A DNA stretch of 64,000 bases from Dromaius novaehollandiae. Lineage: Eukaryota > Chordata > Aves > Casuariiformes > Dromaiidae. Shown one piece after another: positions 26,401 to 35,197 of the stretch (position 1 is its first letter; the number at the start of each line of letters is the position of its first letter). The position numbers and the translations under genes were made by a program. Below the pieces are notes generated by a model. The model had not been told where the DNA came from. It made no database searches and was given only the letters and a program-made list of their open reading frames with translations. The stretch spans positions 12,401,404-12,465,403 of the forward strand of contig NC_088103.1 of NCBI RefSeq assembly GCF_036370855.1, in the 5' to 3' direction.

Positions 26401-28033
26401 CCCTAAGACCAAGACTTAACTTCTAACATTCTACTTGCTACAATCAAAGAATATAAGTTGTCATGACAAGTCAAAGGACTGCTAGAAATCCAAAACTATT
26501 TTTTTTTAATCTCTGCTAGCTCTTTGCACTGCAGAGACTGAGATACAAGCTTGACCTGATCATTAGAAAAGTAGAAAATAAGGAAGAAAAGGGTTTTCAT
26601 TAAAAACAAAAAACACCTTATGAGGAATTTTACTCTTCCCAGGGACCTCAAGAAGCTCTGAATGTCTTCTGGATTTTATATGCGACTTTATTTTTAATTA
26701 TCCTTTCAGCATATGCAAGTCTTAGTGGTTTTCAGCTTTTCATTGTCAGTGAAAGAGTTCTGAATCCAGAAGTGGCTTCTTTCACAGTGCCACATATCTT
26801 CAGATGGTGAATTTGGATTCACTGCATTTTTATTTTAATATGCTGTCTTATATTGCGCTTACCTGGAACATTCTTGCAGGGGCAAGCTTTAAAAAAACCT
26901 TCCTCCCTTACAAAAAAATATTTTAGTTCAAAATACAGAACTGCACTTACATGAGAAAGCCAGTTACGAAGAAACTATGAGACAGTCTGAGCAGGTAAGT
27001 GTTTGCACGTGGGGGTGTGGACAGCAGTTAAAGCGAGCACCCTGCAAACCACGTCTTGTAAGAGTGTGCAAAAACAGCTGGCACAGTTGGATGCCATTTC
27101 CTTCTGCTCGACAGAGGCCTGAAAAGCAGCCTTCAAAAAGTGGAATACGTGTTCAAAAATACAGAAAACAGAAAGATCATAACTCTGGTAAGTTAAGTGT
27201 GAATTAGGCCAGAAAAAGGTTTGGAAACACCCTGCAAAAGGGACAAGACAGAACTTCTCGAACACAAGCGAACCTGAACGAGGGTGCAAAGTCGGACGAT
27301 GGCGGAAGGGGTGACGGGGCGCACGGCCGACACCAGCGCAGCAGGCCGAGGGTGCAGGCCGCGGGGACAGCGGAGGAGCCGGCGTCCACCACCCAAGCGG
27401 CCCCAGCAGTGCGCGGGGCTGTCGCGGGGGCAGCTGGGACTCCCAGACCCTTACCGAAGCCTTCAAGCCCCCAAACAAGCTGGGGAAGAAGGGGAGCCTC
27501 ACACGCTAGCCGGACAGCGGAGGGAGGTGAGCAGAGGTCTGTGCTGCGGGTCGCGGACCCAGCCCGGCCATGGCAGTGACGCTGTCCCCCGCCACATCCC
27601 TCCCGGCCCGCCCTGGGGCCCTGCCGGGCGGCAGGTGCCAAGCCCGCTACACCCGCGGGACCAGCCCGTAACCCCAGCGAACGTGGCCACGCGAATAACC
27701 AAACCGAAGCGCGCGCCCAGGTACAAATCTCTGCAAGTAAATGAATAAATAAATGAAGTACAAGGCTCCGAGCAGCACCGCTATTTCACCGGGCCGCGCC
27801 GCGCCCCCTCGGGGCGGGCAGGCCCAGCGAGCGCCCTGCAGGCGGCGGTGGCGGCCGGAGGCCTCGCGGGCCCGCGAGCCGTCGCCCCTCCCTCGGGCGG
27901 GCCGTTACGGCCGTTAAGCAGCGGCCGGCGCGCGGCCCCTCACCTGCAGCAGCACCAGGAAGGCGGTGAGGCGCCGCTGGCCGCCGCCGAACTCCCCCGC
28001 CGCCCCGAAGGCCTCCTCCAGCTCCAGGGCCAT
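3140..28033 (-). CDS. SLC22 family organic solute transporter, SLC22A15-like; complete 11-exon gene
   Basis: Joining 11 minus-strand exons gives one open frame of 498 codons (497 residues plus stop). Every junction keeps frame. The fold is a 12-helix major facilitator. Seen: first helix across exons 1-2; a short extracellular loop with a KHVHF stretch and an N-glycosylation site NFT at about residue 72; motif [12 protein letters not shown] at about 109-119; [11 protein letters not shown] at about 225-235; [16 protein letters not shown] near 392-407; LPETLN near the end. From memory of the family, KHVHF, the [10 protein letters not shown] segment and the overall exon content fit SLC22A15 better than the OCT, OCTN or OAT branches. 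SLC22A15 proteins sit in the plasma membrane and carry zwitterions such as ergothioneine and carnitine-like compounds; substrate here is inference. The protein is about 50 residues shorter than human SLC22A15 (547 as I recall) and lacks its acidic tail. It could be SLC22A15 itself or a separate paralogue, so no symbol is given. Confidence 0.9.
3147..3170. repeat. A24 homopolymer inside the SLC22A15-like last exon
   Basis: Twenty-four A on the plus strand, read as T in the gene. It encodes the poly-Phe end of the predicted protein and decides where the frame stops. Confidence 0.95.
3338..3806 (-). other. SLC22A15-like intron 10
   Basis: A 469-base GT-AG intron; nothing else seen. Confidence 0.85.
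3807..3879 (-). CDS. SLC22A15-like exon 10
   Basis: The 73-nt exon encodes [20 protein letters not shown], then VPSM. It gives the RN.GLG..S...R.GGI.AP pattern of helix 11. The acceptor is GAAACAG and the donor is CTATG|GTAAGA, phase 0. Confidence 0.9.
3880..7993 (-). other. SLC22A15-like intron 9
   Basis: A 4.1-kb GT-AG intron with a C-run/CA stretch at about 4490-4506. No recognised repeat family and no coding signal. Confidence 0.8.
7994..8102 (-). CDS. SLC22A15-like exon 9 (helix 10, SELYPT motif)
   Basis: The 109-nt exon encodes [20 protein letters not shown], then [18 protein letters not shown]...SAAF.IVYIYT.ELYPT.LR is the best conserved SLC22 segment. The acceptor is CCTGAAAG and the donor is TGAG|GTAACT, phase 2. 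Confidence 0.94.
8103..12284 (-). other. SLC22A15-like intron 8
   Basis: A 4.2-kb GT-AG intron of AT-rich unique sequence. A 119-residue open frame at 9635-9994 has no family resemblance and is probably chance. Confidence 0.8.
12285..12370 (-). CDS. SLC22A15-like exon 8 (helix 9)
   Basis: The 86-nt exon encodes [20 protein letters not shown] and then ALFLPTNA. The GRRRT loop is the repeat of motif A in the second half of the transporter. The acceptor follows a long, almost pure pyrimidine tract (A-rich on the plus strand at 12374-12404). The donor is GCTG|GTAAGT, phase 1. Confidence 0.9.
12371..14147 (-). other. SLC22A15-like intron 7
   Basis: A 1.8-kb GT-AG intron. The A-rich run next to exon 8 (12374-12404) is the pyrimidine tract of its acceptor. 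Nothing else seen. Confidence 0.85.
14148..14288 (-). CDS. SLC22A15-like exon 7 (helices 7-8)
   Basis: The 141-nt exon encodes [20 protein letters not shown], then [20 protein letters not shown] and FFIEKS. The FVYYGL.L.AG and E.P.FPLC patterns are standard for the family. The acceptor is TTATTTCTAG and the donor is CCTG|GTAAGA, phase 2. Confidence 0.92.
14289..16214 (-). other. SLC22A15-like intron 6
   Basis: A 1.9-kb GT-AG intron with an A18 run at 15586-15603 and a C-run followed by A-run near 14420-14445. No gene seen. Confidence 0.85.
16215..16436 (-). CDS. SLC22A15-like exon 6 (PESPRW loop)
   Basis: The 222-nt exon, the longest of the gene, carries [20 protein letters not shown], the SLC22 signature at the start of the large cytoplasmic loop. 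It ends in helix 7 (VILMYIW). The acceptor is CTTGTTAG and the donor is CTG|GTATGT, phase 2. Homology ends at IW, which sets the exon end. Confidence 0.92.
16437..18356 (-). other. SLC22A15-like intron 5
   Basis: A 1.9-kb GT-AG intron holding the TA-rich microsatellites at 17.2 and 17.4 kb. Confidence 0.85.
17399..17466. repeat. TA-rich microsatellite in SLC22A15-like intron 5
   Basis: Interrupted (TA)n with two T-run interruptions. A related ATAC/TA run lies at about 17184-17207. Confidence 0.95.
18357..18486 (-). CDS. SLC22A15-like exon 5 (helices 5-6)
   Basis: The 130-nt exon encodes [20 protein letters not shown], then [15 protein letters not shown] and the start of helix 6. The REWRYLA motif matches the conserved R.WR..A loop between helices 5 and 6 in SLC22 carriers. 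The acceptor is TTTTCAG and the donor is CTTT|GTGAGT, phase 2. Confidence 0.9.
18487..20117 (-). other. SLC22A15-like intron 4
   Basis: A 1.6-kb GT-AG intron with a purine-rich stretch at about 19260-19390. No gene seen. Confidence 0.85.
20118..20282 (-). CDS. SLC22A15-like exon 4 (helices 3-4)
   Basis: The 165-nt exon continues from phase 1 and encodes [20 protein letters not shown], then [20 protein letters not shown] and a helix-4 end with [11 protein letters not shown]. The SRFFVG..NGG pattern is typical of the family. The acceptor is CTCCCTACAG and the donor is ACAG|GTGGGA, phase 1. Confidence 0.92.
20283..21760 (-). other. SLC22A15-like intron 3
   Basis: A 1.5-kb GT-AG intron of unique AT-rich sequence; nothing further seen. 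Confidence 0.85.
21761..21893 (-). CDS. SLC22A15-like exon 3 (helix 2, MFS motif A)
   Basis: The exon encodes [16 protein letters not shown], a helix-2 segment, and motif A ([15 protein letters not shown]) in the cytoplasmic loop between helices 2 and 3. The acceptor is TTGACAG and the donor is CAG|GTAAGA, phase 1. Motif A is intact, including the Asp and both Arg/Lys positions. Confidence 0.92.
21894..25898 (-). other. SLC22A15-like intron 2 (GC-AG)
   Basis: A 4.0-kb intron whose 5' splice site is GC, not GT. It contains the G-run at 22838-22861, a C-run near 24265-24278 and an A/CAAAA-rich stretch at 24571-24605. Confidence 0.8.
22838..22861. repeat. G-run (G8-C-G15), SLC22A15-like intron 2
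   Basis: Two long G runs broken by one C; able to form a G-quadruplex on the plus strand. Confidence 0.95.
25899..26045 (-). CDS. SLC22A15-like exon 2 (helix 1 end, extracellular loop)
   Basis: Forty-nine codons from [20 protein letters not shown] to NFTSIVTE. The acceptor is a normal TTTTAAG. The donor reads ACTGAG|GCAAGT, a GC donor with strong consensus. The next exon begins exactly with TGG (W), and the family shows a glutamate-tryptophan pair at this join, so the GC site is the natural reading. The loop between helices 1 and 2 is shorter than in most SLC22 carriers. Confidence 0.87.
26046..27943 (-). other. SLC22A15-like intron 1
   Basis: A 1.9-kb GT-AG intron. Its 5' third lies in the CpG island and may carry promoter-proximal regulatory sites. 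No further exon recognised. Confidence 0.8.
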
Positions 28034-28200
28034 TGCCCCGCCGCGCCGCGCCGCCCGGCGCCTCCCCCCGCGCGGTCCCGCCTCTGGGCCGGCCGCTTCC
28101 CGCCGAGGCTGCCCCGGGCCGCGACGGCAGAGGGGCGCCCCGGCGGGAGGAGCGGAGGCGCCTGAGCACCAGGCAGACGGGCATACCCCTTGCGCGGCCT
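27340..28200. promoter_or_regulatory. CpG island promoter of the SLC22A15-like gene
   Basis: This stretch is strongly GC- and CpG-rich, densest at 27780-28160, in sharp contrast to the AT-rich flanks. It holds coding exon 1 and the 5' UTR region of the minus-strand gene. No TATA box is apparent, as expected for a CpG-island promoter. The exact transcription start cannot be set by eye. The many overlapping open frames here are a by-product of high GC. Confidence 0.8.
27944..28033 (-). CDS. SLC22A15-like exon 1 (coding part, start codon)
   Basis: Thirty codons beginning [20 protein letters not shown] and ending in FLVLLQ, the start of membrane helix 1. The start has a good Kozak context (G at -3, G at +4). 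The EEAF..GE pattern matches the usual N-terminus of this family. The donor is CAG|GTGAGG, phase 0. The exon lies inside a CpG island. Confidence 0.88.
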
Positions 28201-30484
28201 GCGCAGAGTATCCACGGGTTAGAGGGTGTTTTTTTTTTTTTTTTAATAAAAAAATTAAAACTCCAGAAGAAACAGCGTGTCAGCTCAGAGGGATGAAGAT
28301 GTTCAGCAGAGGGGAGGGAAGTGGGAGAACAGCCCTACCCCTTATTTCAGCTAGCTAGTTGTGAGGTTATTTAGGTAGGATGAAAGGGAACAAGGACAAA
28401 TCCCCGCTCCCATGACTTAGCTGCACAAAATAAAATTGCAGGAGACACTTGAGAGAACAACAAAATAAACTTAGCTGTTAGCTCCAAAGCTATTTTAAAG
28501 GAGGAGCGGCTCTCCCTCTATGACCTCAATTTTGTGAGGAGCAGGATTTTTCCATCAGGATTTAATCTGGTCTAGATAATTGCAGGCTGCTACCAAGGGG
28601 TAATTTTGCTGTGCACCCTTCTCCCCAGGCCTGTTCTCTGGTCTGATCTAGTAATTGGGCACCTGCAGAATAAGCCAGTTTAGCTTGCTCCTTCAATAAA
28701 AGAAACCAAAGAAAGCTACCAAAAATGCTCTGTTCACCCTATGTCTTTTCATCCAATTTGCAAAAGAGCAACACCCAAGAAGTCTGTTTCCAATGGACGG
28801 GGGAAACTGGTTAAGCTCGCAATTCTGGCAGGAAGAATAGTGACATTAGTTCTTACCACATAGACCTGAAGTAAAGGGGTCTGACACGAAAGCAAGGTAA
28901 ATGGCTGCCTTTGGTGTGGTGATTTCCTCCAATACACATGGTAACACTAGGAAAAACACAGGTATACAACAGAGTTTGAAAATGCAGCTTTAACATTGCA
29001 CTAGCTTTAAAAGTTTTTGTTTGGGTTTTTTGTTTGTTTTTAAACTTGCACAAGTCTCTCTCCTCATTAAGCCACTGCAACAAATTCTTTCCCTCAAGAT
29101 AACAAGCCAGGATGACTTCCCCTTAGCATTCTCAGTCTGGCAGAACTAAAATGGAGAGATCAATTAGGATGCTGCAGTGCACTCTGAGAAAATGCACCAT
29201 GTGACATAGCTGGCATTGTTGCCCAGGAAAAAATTAAGTGAGGGTCAAAGTGCTGCTTACCTGGGAACGGTGACAACTGGTATAACAGGGACTTTAAGTG
29301 ATCCTTCAGTTTCCTCATACACGTAATCGCTGTAGATTAGCAGACAACAGTGAAATTCTAGGTTTTATATGAAGTCCTAATACTCTCTCTCCAGCAGTTC
29401 TTGTCATTCCTACCCTAGTTCAAATCCTACCCTAGTTCTGTTGTCAAACCTTCAAAGGCAGGCAGACTTTCAAGCAAGGCAGGCTCCCACTTTGTTCCTG
29501 AATATATCTACGGAAAGCATGAAAACAGTTTTGAAAACCTTCTAATTTTACAGGACCTATTAGGGTTCTTCTCAATGATCTGTTTTCCCAACTTAAGGTA
29601 GAAACTAAAAGCCCCAAACAACTCTCACCAAGGCTGCATCTGCTTCACCTTGAGCATTTTAGCCTAGGACACATGTATAGCACTATTTTAGAATCACCAC
29701 AATCAATCCCTGAGCAGGTCTCAGCATGAGAAACAGCACGAAGACAGCTTTCACCTGTACTCATGAGTGTTCCTGCTATATGCTAAACATTAGTAGAACG
29801 AAGGAAAAAATTCAGCAGTGTTTTCTGACATCCACAGTTTCTTTAGTAGGTGGTATTTTTGTATTGTATGAACTGTTCTGACATTAAAGAATTGAGTCAT
29901 TGCAACAGTCTGCATTTCTAGGATAATATTGTCACAGTGCATAGGATACAGGCAGCTATAAATAGTAGTTAATGAAGCCTAGCAAAAGAGGTCTGGAAAA
30001 CTAGGTTAGCCTTTTTTTGTTTCGGCTTTGATGATAACAGCATACTTGAAGTGAGATTTGAAACAGAAGACCTGAGTTTACCCATTCGCCACCCTTCTCT
30101 GGCTTACCTGAGAACATGAAAAAAAATTTCGTTTGTCTTTTAAAACGAATTCCAAGGATTCCTCAAGAACCTTTGATCTTTGGGGGGATTAAGCATCCTA
30201 CTTTAACTTTACCCTCAGCAAAACATCTCAAACAGGTGGAACTACTGCATTTAAGTTACCTTTAGCAGGGTAGGTTTCATTTAAGTGTAAATCAACATCA
30301 GGCTCCATGACAAAACCACGATGACAGTTTAGTCACTCTTCAAACAATTTTATAAGTCTCTTCAAAATTCAGATAGACTGTTTCAGTACAGGAGTCATAA
30401 TAAAATACAAATTACAGGGAGTAACTAGTTTGTAAGTCGTAATTCAGGTAATAAAATATCCACTGCATCCTGCTCAAAGCAGCA
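28201..30484. other. Intergenic stretch between the two genes
   Basis: No coding potential was recognised. The stretch starts with a T run at 28229-28244 just outside the CpG island and is otherwise ordinary AT-rich sequence. It includes whatever upstream regulatory DNA the SLC22A15-like promoter uses; nothing specific could be named. Confidence 0.5.
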
Positions 30485-32935
30485 TTTATTAAAGACAGAA
30501 TCAAGATAAGTCAATGCATAATGAAGCTTTCCCTCCTACAAATATGTAAACAAGTTGACAGCAAGTTATTATTACAATATAAAAATTAAAGCTTACTCTT
30601 TTTTTTTTTAAAGCTACTAACTTTAGTCTCAATACAGACAGTCTCTGGTCTGTAGCATTTAAAAACAGGAGTCCTTGAAAAATGTTAAAGTATTGCCTTT
30701 ACACATACACATTTCTGTAGAAAAATACTTAAAAATACCAGCTTCCCATTGATAAAAGCAACACCAAAAATAAAACACATCTTTTGTCATGAACAATAAA
30801 TGTTAAATGCATCTAGTATTTACTTCACCATTCTATTTTACCAAATTACTTTCTGCTCATTTTAAAATTCATTATAATTCACAAAAAATATCTGGCATAA
30901 CAATATTCAGTTACTTTCAGGTAGCAAAGTAATTAGCATTAAGTAGCTAATATTGGCAATTACTTTGTAATCAGAGTCTGGCCTTTATTTGCAACTGAGA
31001 CCATCAATTTAACCGTTGTCTCAAACTATATATTTTAAAGTGTACAGCAAGCTCTTGCTAAAAAATCAAGAGTCAGTTTAGACATTCTGGAAAGGCTTGA
31101 AACCATCATATGATTTAACAAGAAATGCATGTTCTAAGTACCTTTAATCTCTGTGGAAGTTTTTATTCTCTAACTATATTAACAGTACTGTTGTGGCAGT
31201 TAGTCAGTTCTCAGGAAACATTTCACTCATAAGATCACAAAGTTTGACAGGAACCATCTATTTTAAATTCCACAAAACAAAATAAAGTCAAGTTTTGATC
31301 TTGAACACTTTTCTGAGAAGTTTACTGGCAAGAGCCACATAGATCACTTCTGTAGCTGCTAAGGCAAAAAAGTTTGAATATTCCCTGTACACAAAGTTTA
31401 AAAGACTGCATTATATTTTTAAAAAGTCAACTAAATCCAACAAGCAGAGAGAAATATATAACATTTGGATGAAAGCAAGTCATGCCATTGTGCCCTGTCA
31501 AGCATCTGTGGACAGTGAACAGCAAGGAAAAAACTTGAGATACCAAGAGCGAACCCATTACGGGATAAATTCAACAACAAGAATCAAGCTGTCACGGAAA
31601 AGCTTTACAGTAGGACATTAGACTGAAAAAACATCTAGGAAAACAAAGTTTTATCACTACATTTATACACAAGCAGTAATTATCATGAATAATACTGCCA
31701 GCATTCTTAGTTCCATACATATCTTGGGAAAAAGGAGAGTTTATTTTTCCAGAAGTTCAACCCTTGGGCAGGGGGAGAGGGGAAAACAAATTAGAACCTA
31801 TTCATTAGTACAGTGAATTTACAGCAAGCCATTTCCAACAACATTTCTTGTGCAATGAAACCAAACCAAGAAAGTCATGTCCTACCACAATGTAGTAAGA
31901 GTTCTGCAAGTGCAATGTGGCATTAGAACAGGGAAAGCAAAGGAACATATTTGGAGAAATAAGCTATACACAATATACTAAAAAAAGATAAGTGATAAGG
32001 TGATATAAAGGTTGAAATATTTTTAGATTAATGTTTTGACCTACTGCATTTTGTATTCACAATGGAATAATATTGCTGACAAAGTTGCTAGGTGGCTCAT
32101 TAGACTGGCCTGTTACTACTCAGTTGAGAGCTGTTAATACCTTGTACTGTTTTGAAAAACCTTAACTGTGGAACTAACCGTGACTTTTAAAGTTTGCATC
32201 GTGATAGAAAAATGTTAATTTAGCCTTTGTCACTATTTAATTAGCAAGTCATGTTTGTCAGAGGCAATAGCCTCCAATACGTAACAACATGTACAGCAAT
32301 CTAATGACCACAATTGTGCTGGAGCCTACATTTCTGTTCAAATGATCTTGAGCCCTTGAATTGTGCAAGGAGCATACCCCCTGGAACAGCATCTACATGA
32401 ACCTGTAAGAGGAATGTAATTCTGAAAGAAGGACTTACCCTGCTCCTTCATACAGGATTCTGACTTATAAAAAAAATGACAATTTTATCGTCATGCTTAC
32501 CAAAAAAGCCAGATAAACATTATGAGTTGGTGCAAGATGCACCAGCAAGTGCTTGAGAAGGATGCTTAACTGGAGAATAAGGAATTAGAGATTATATCCA
32601 AAACCCAGATAATCATAACTTTCAAGGAGGGGGAAGATGCAAATACAAGAGCCTCATCTTCTCCCAACTTCCTACATACCAAAGCACACAGACAGCCTTA
32701 CCCCTATCTATAGCTTTCCTACATTCAGAGAAACAGATGGGAAGCACAAGCATTCCTGGAGTGCAAGTGATGAACCACACCCCATGGTGGCTGCCTTCCC
32801 CATCAACATCTCCTCCACCAAAGCCCACAAAGATTTCTGTCTGATTTTACTTCCAAAAGAGGGGATAAAACTCAGTACAGAATGCAAAGGGACAGAGAAA
32901 TGAGAAATGCACTGCTGTAGAAGTCTACTGGGCTA

Positions 32936-32975
<40 letters not shown>

Positions 32976-35140
32976 CACTGAGTCCTGCCCAGTGTCTTCA
33001 AATACCAGACAGTAAGACTAGCAAAGTAATCTGAGAGCAGCAAGTGCTAATTCCCAAATACAAATGTGCACAAACAGCTCCTTACAAAGCTAGATCACAA
33101 ACCAGTCTTGGTTAGAGGACAGCATTTTTGCACTATATTTATTTGGGAGAGAGCAGGCTTCCTGTCTTCTGGTATGTTACTCTGTCTTGTAGAAGACTAC
33201 TACAAGCTTTGGCCTTTTAGTCACATACGGAATGTTGCAACTTCTTACTAAAGCATTTAACTTCCTTGGCACACTAAAAGCACTGTATCATCAATATTGT
33301 TAAATTTGTCCCAGACACTGCACTTGACTTACAAATGCCTACTATAGCAAGTCAGTAACATGATGCCAGTACAGACCAGCTGCATTTTCATCCATGCTAT
33401 TCAAACTCTAGCCCACAGAAGGCTGCAGAAGACTATTTCAGATGCCAGGCCACAGTAACAGGCCATTAAGAGTTGACCAGCATTGAACTTCCTATAGCTG
33501 TAAAAATATAAAGAAAAAGAACTGCAGCAGACCCAAGCCTTAAGAAAGTGTTTAAAAGCGCCGCAGCAAGTTTGTGGATGACTGCCATATCTGGAGGAAG
33601 GTCTAAGAAATGGTGTCCAAGATTCAAGGGTAAGAGGAATCACATGCCATTTTCCTTTAAAGAACAGGAACACCATGTCTGCCAATGCCAAGTAATAAAA
33701 CACTACCTACAAAAAGTGAGGTCTCCTCCCCCCCAATCCACAGTAGAAACAGTCGCACGGAAAACTAAAAATTAGTCTACCTCTGAGATTTACAGGAAAC
33801 AGAACCAAAAAGGACCTCGAAAGGTCATTTTGAGAAGTCCCTCCCTTGAACAACATTCCAAAATTAATCTTAGTGTGCAAATATTTATGACACGTGACAC
33901 TAGGCTGTGGCATGGCTGACTTAATCAGTTAGAAGACAGTTAGAAAAAGCTATATGTAAATATTTTAGTAATAACTTTAGCAGCAGAAAATACTACACAG
34001 CCAATTTTAGAACCCATGTATGATATGAAATAGACACATTCTATAAATATATATATACACACACATTCATATATTCTTAAAGTAATCCAGAGCAAAAAAA
34101 AAAACAAGCTGTGGCCTGAATAGTCTATCATACATGCCTTCATGTCAGCATGACTTCCAATATAGGGTTGATAGACCTCAGGGATCTGAGCAGCCTATCA
34201 CTGGCTACAAGTTTCACTTACCACAATTTTAACCGAAAACTGACTTTGTAAGTCATGTTACCTCTCTCTAGCTGAAGAGGGGCAGCGAGGGCAACACCAC
34301 AGACAAAAAACCCTGCAGCCCTGTAACACACAGAAAGGCACCTGATAATGTTAAGTGTTAGTAGCAGTCATCTACAGCATCTTAGGTATACTTAAGCAAA
34401 CTGAGATAAATTAAAAAAGGACTATGAAATACATGGATTGCTGGCATTCAAAAGAAAAACCTAACCTACCTAAGAAGTCACTAAAATGACATGTACAGCT
34501 GTAAATTAGTAAAAGTGTGCAAAACTACGTAGTTTTGCATAAAGTGCTACACGTACCCCCAGTTTGCACCTATTAGTCTTATGCAAGTTTCTCAAGCTTG
34601 AAAATATGATGAGAAAAGATCTTAAGGATACACCAGATCTATCTGGTCTTTCCTTTTCCTTCCCCACCTTCATCCACTGTCCTTTAAACAGTGTGTTTTT
34701 AAGTTACATATAGGCCTTTTCAGGAATTGTAGCTCAGAAAAATATTTAAAGTATTCCTATCTTTCCATGTAAGCTAGGGGACACTGGATTCAATTTCATG
34801 AGTTCCAAATACTTACAGCCTCTGCTAATTCAATAATTCAGCTATTTGGGTCTGTTAGTAACTCTGGAAAAAGCTAGCCTATTTTCTGTCACTCATTTAA
34901 TTCTTACCTAATGGGTGCTGAAATTCATATTTTAACTTGGCCAGATTTATGTCTAAACAATAAGAAATTACAGAAAAGCAAAGGAATACTTTATCCAACA
35001 GGCTCATAAAAACCAAGTCCTCCCCTATCTATTCATACATATTCATCATATGAATTACACACACAGATCTTTTAACACGATGTACTGAAGTCAAGTTAGT
35101 ATAATACAGCAGTTTGTCTTGCAGGCGTTGTGCAGTACAC
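30485..35140 (-). other. REEP3: Probable REEP3 3' UTR, far end uncertain
   Basis: AT-rich, non-coding sequence follows the REEP3 stop codon. REEP3 transcripts are known to have long 3' UTRs. An AATAAA on the minus strand lies at 30485-30490, and another at 31740-31745. Which one is used cannot be told from sequence. A 36-base A run (T in the transcript) sits at 32937-32972. Confidence 0.35.
32937..32972. repeat. A36 homopolymer
   Basis: The longest homopolymer in the window, 36 A on the plus strand, in the presumed REEP3 3' UTR. No recognisable retrocopy precedes it. Confidence 0.95.
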
Positions 35141-35197
35141 TCAAAAATACACTGTAGGTCTCTTCTTTACTCTGTATTTCAGTGATCCATATCGTAT
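35141..35197 (-). CDS. REEP3: REEP3 exon 8 (C-terminus and stop)
   Basis: Eighteen codons plus [21 protein letters not shown]. The sequence is nearly identical to the C-terminus I recall for REEP3. The acceptor is CCCTTCTCAG, entered in phase 0. Confidence 0.92.
   Translation of the reverse strand: MRYGSLKYRVKKRPTVYF

Noticed and set aside
27204-27748. Overlapping long open frames on both strands (up to 175 residues)
   Set aside because: They lie in the CpG island, where high GC removes stop codons; the proteins are Pro/Ala/Arg/Gly-rich with no domain.
32600-32972. Possible processed pseudogene ending in the A36 run
   Set aside because: The upstream 330 bases show no resemblance to any gene I recognise, and a poly-A run alone is not enough.
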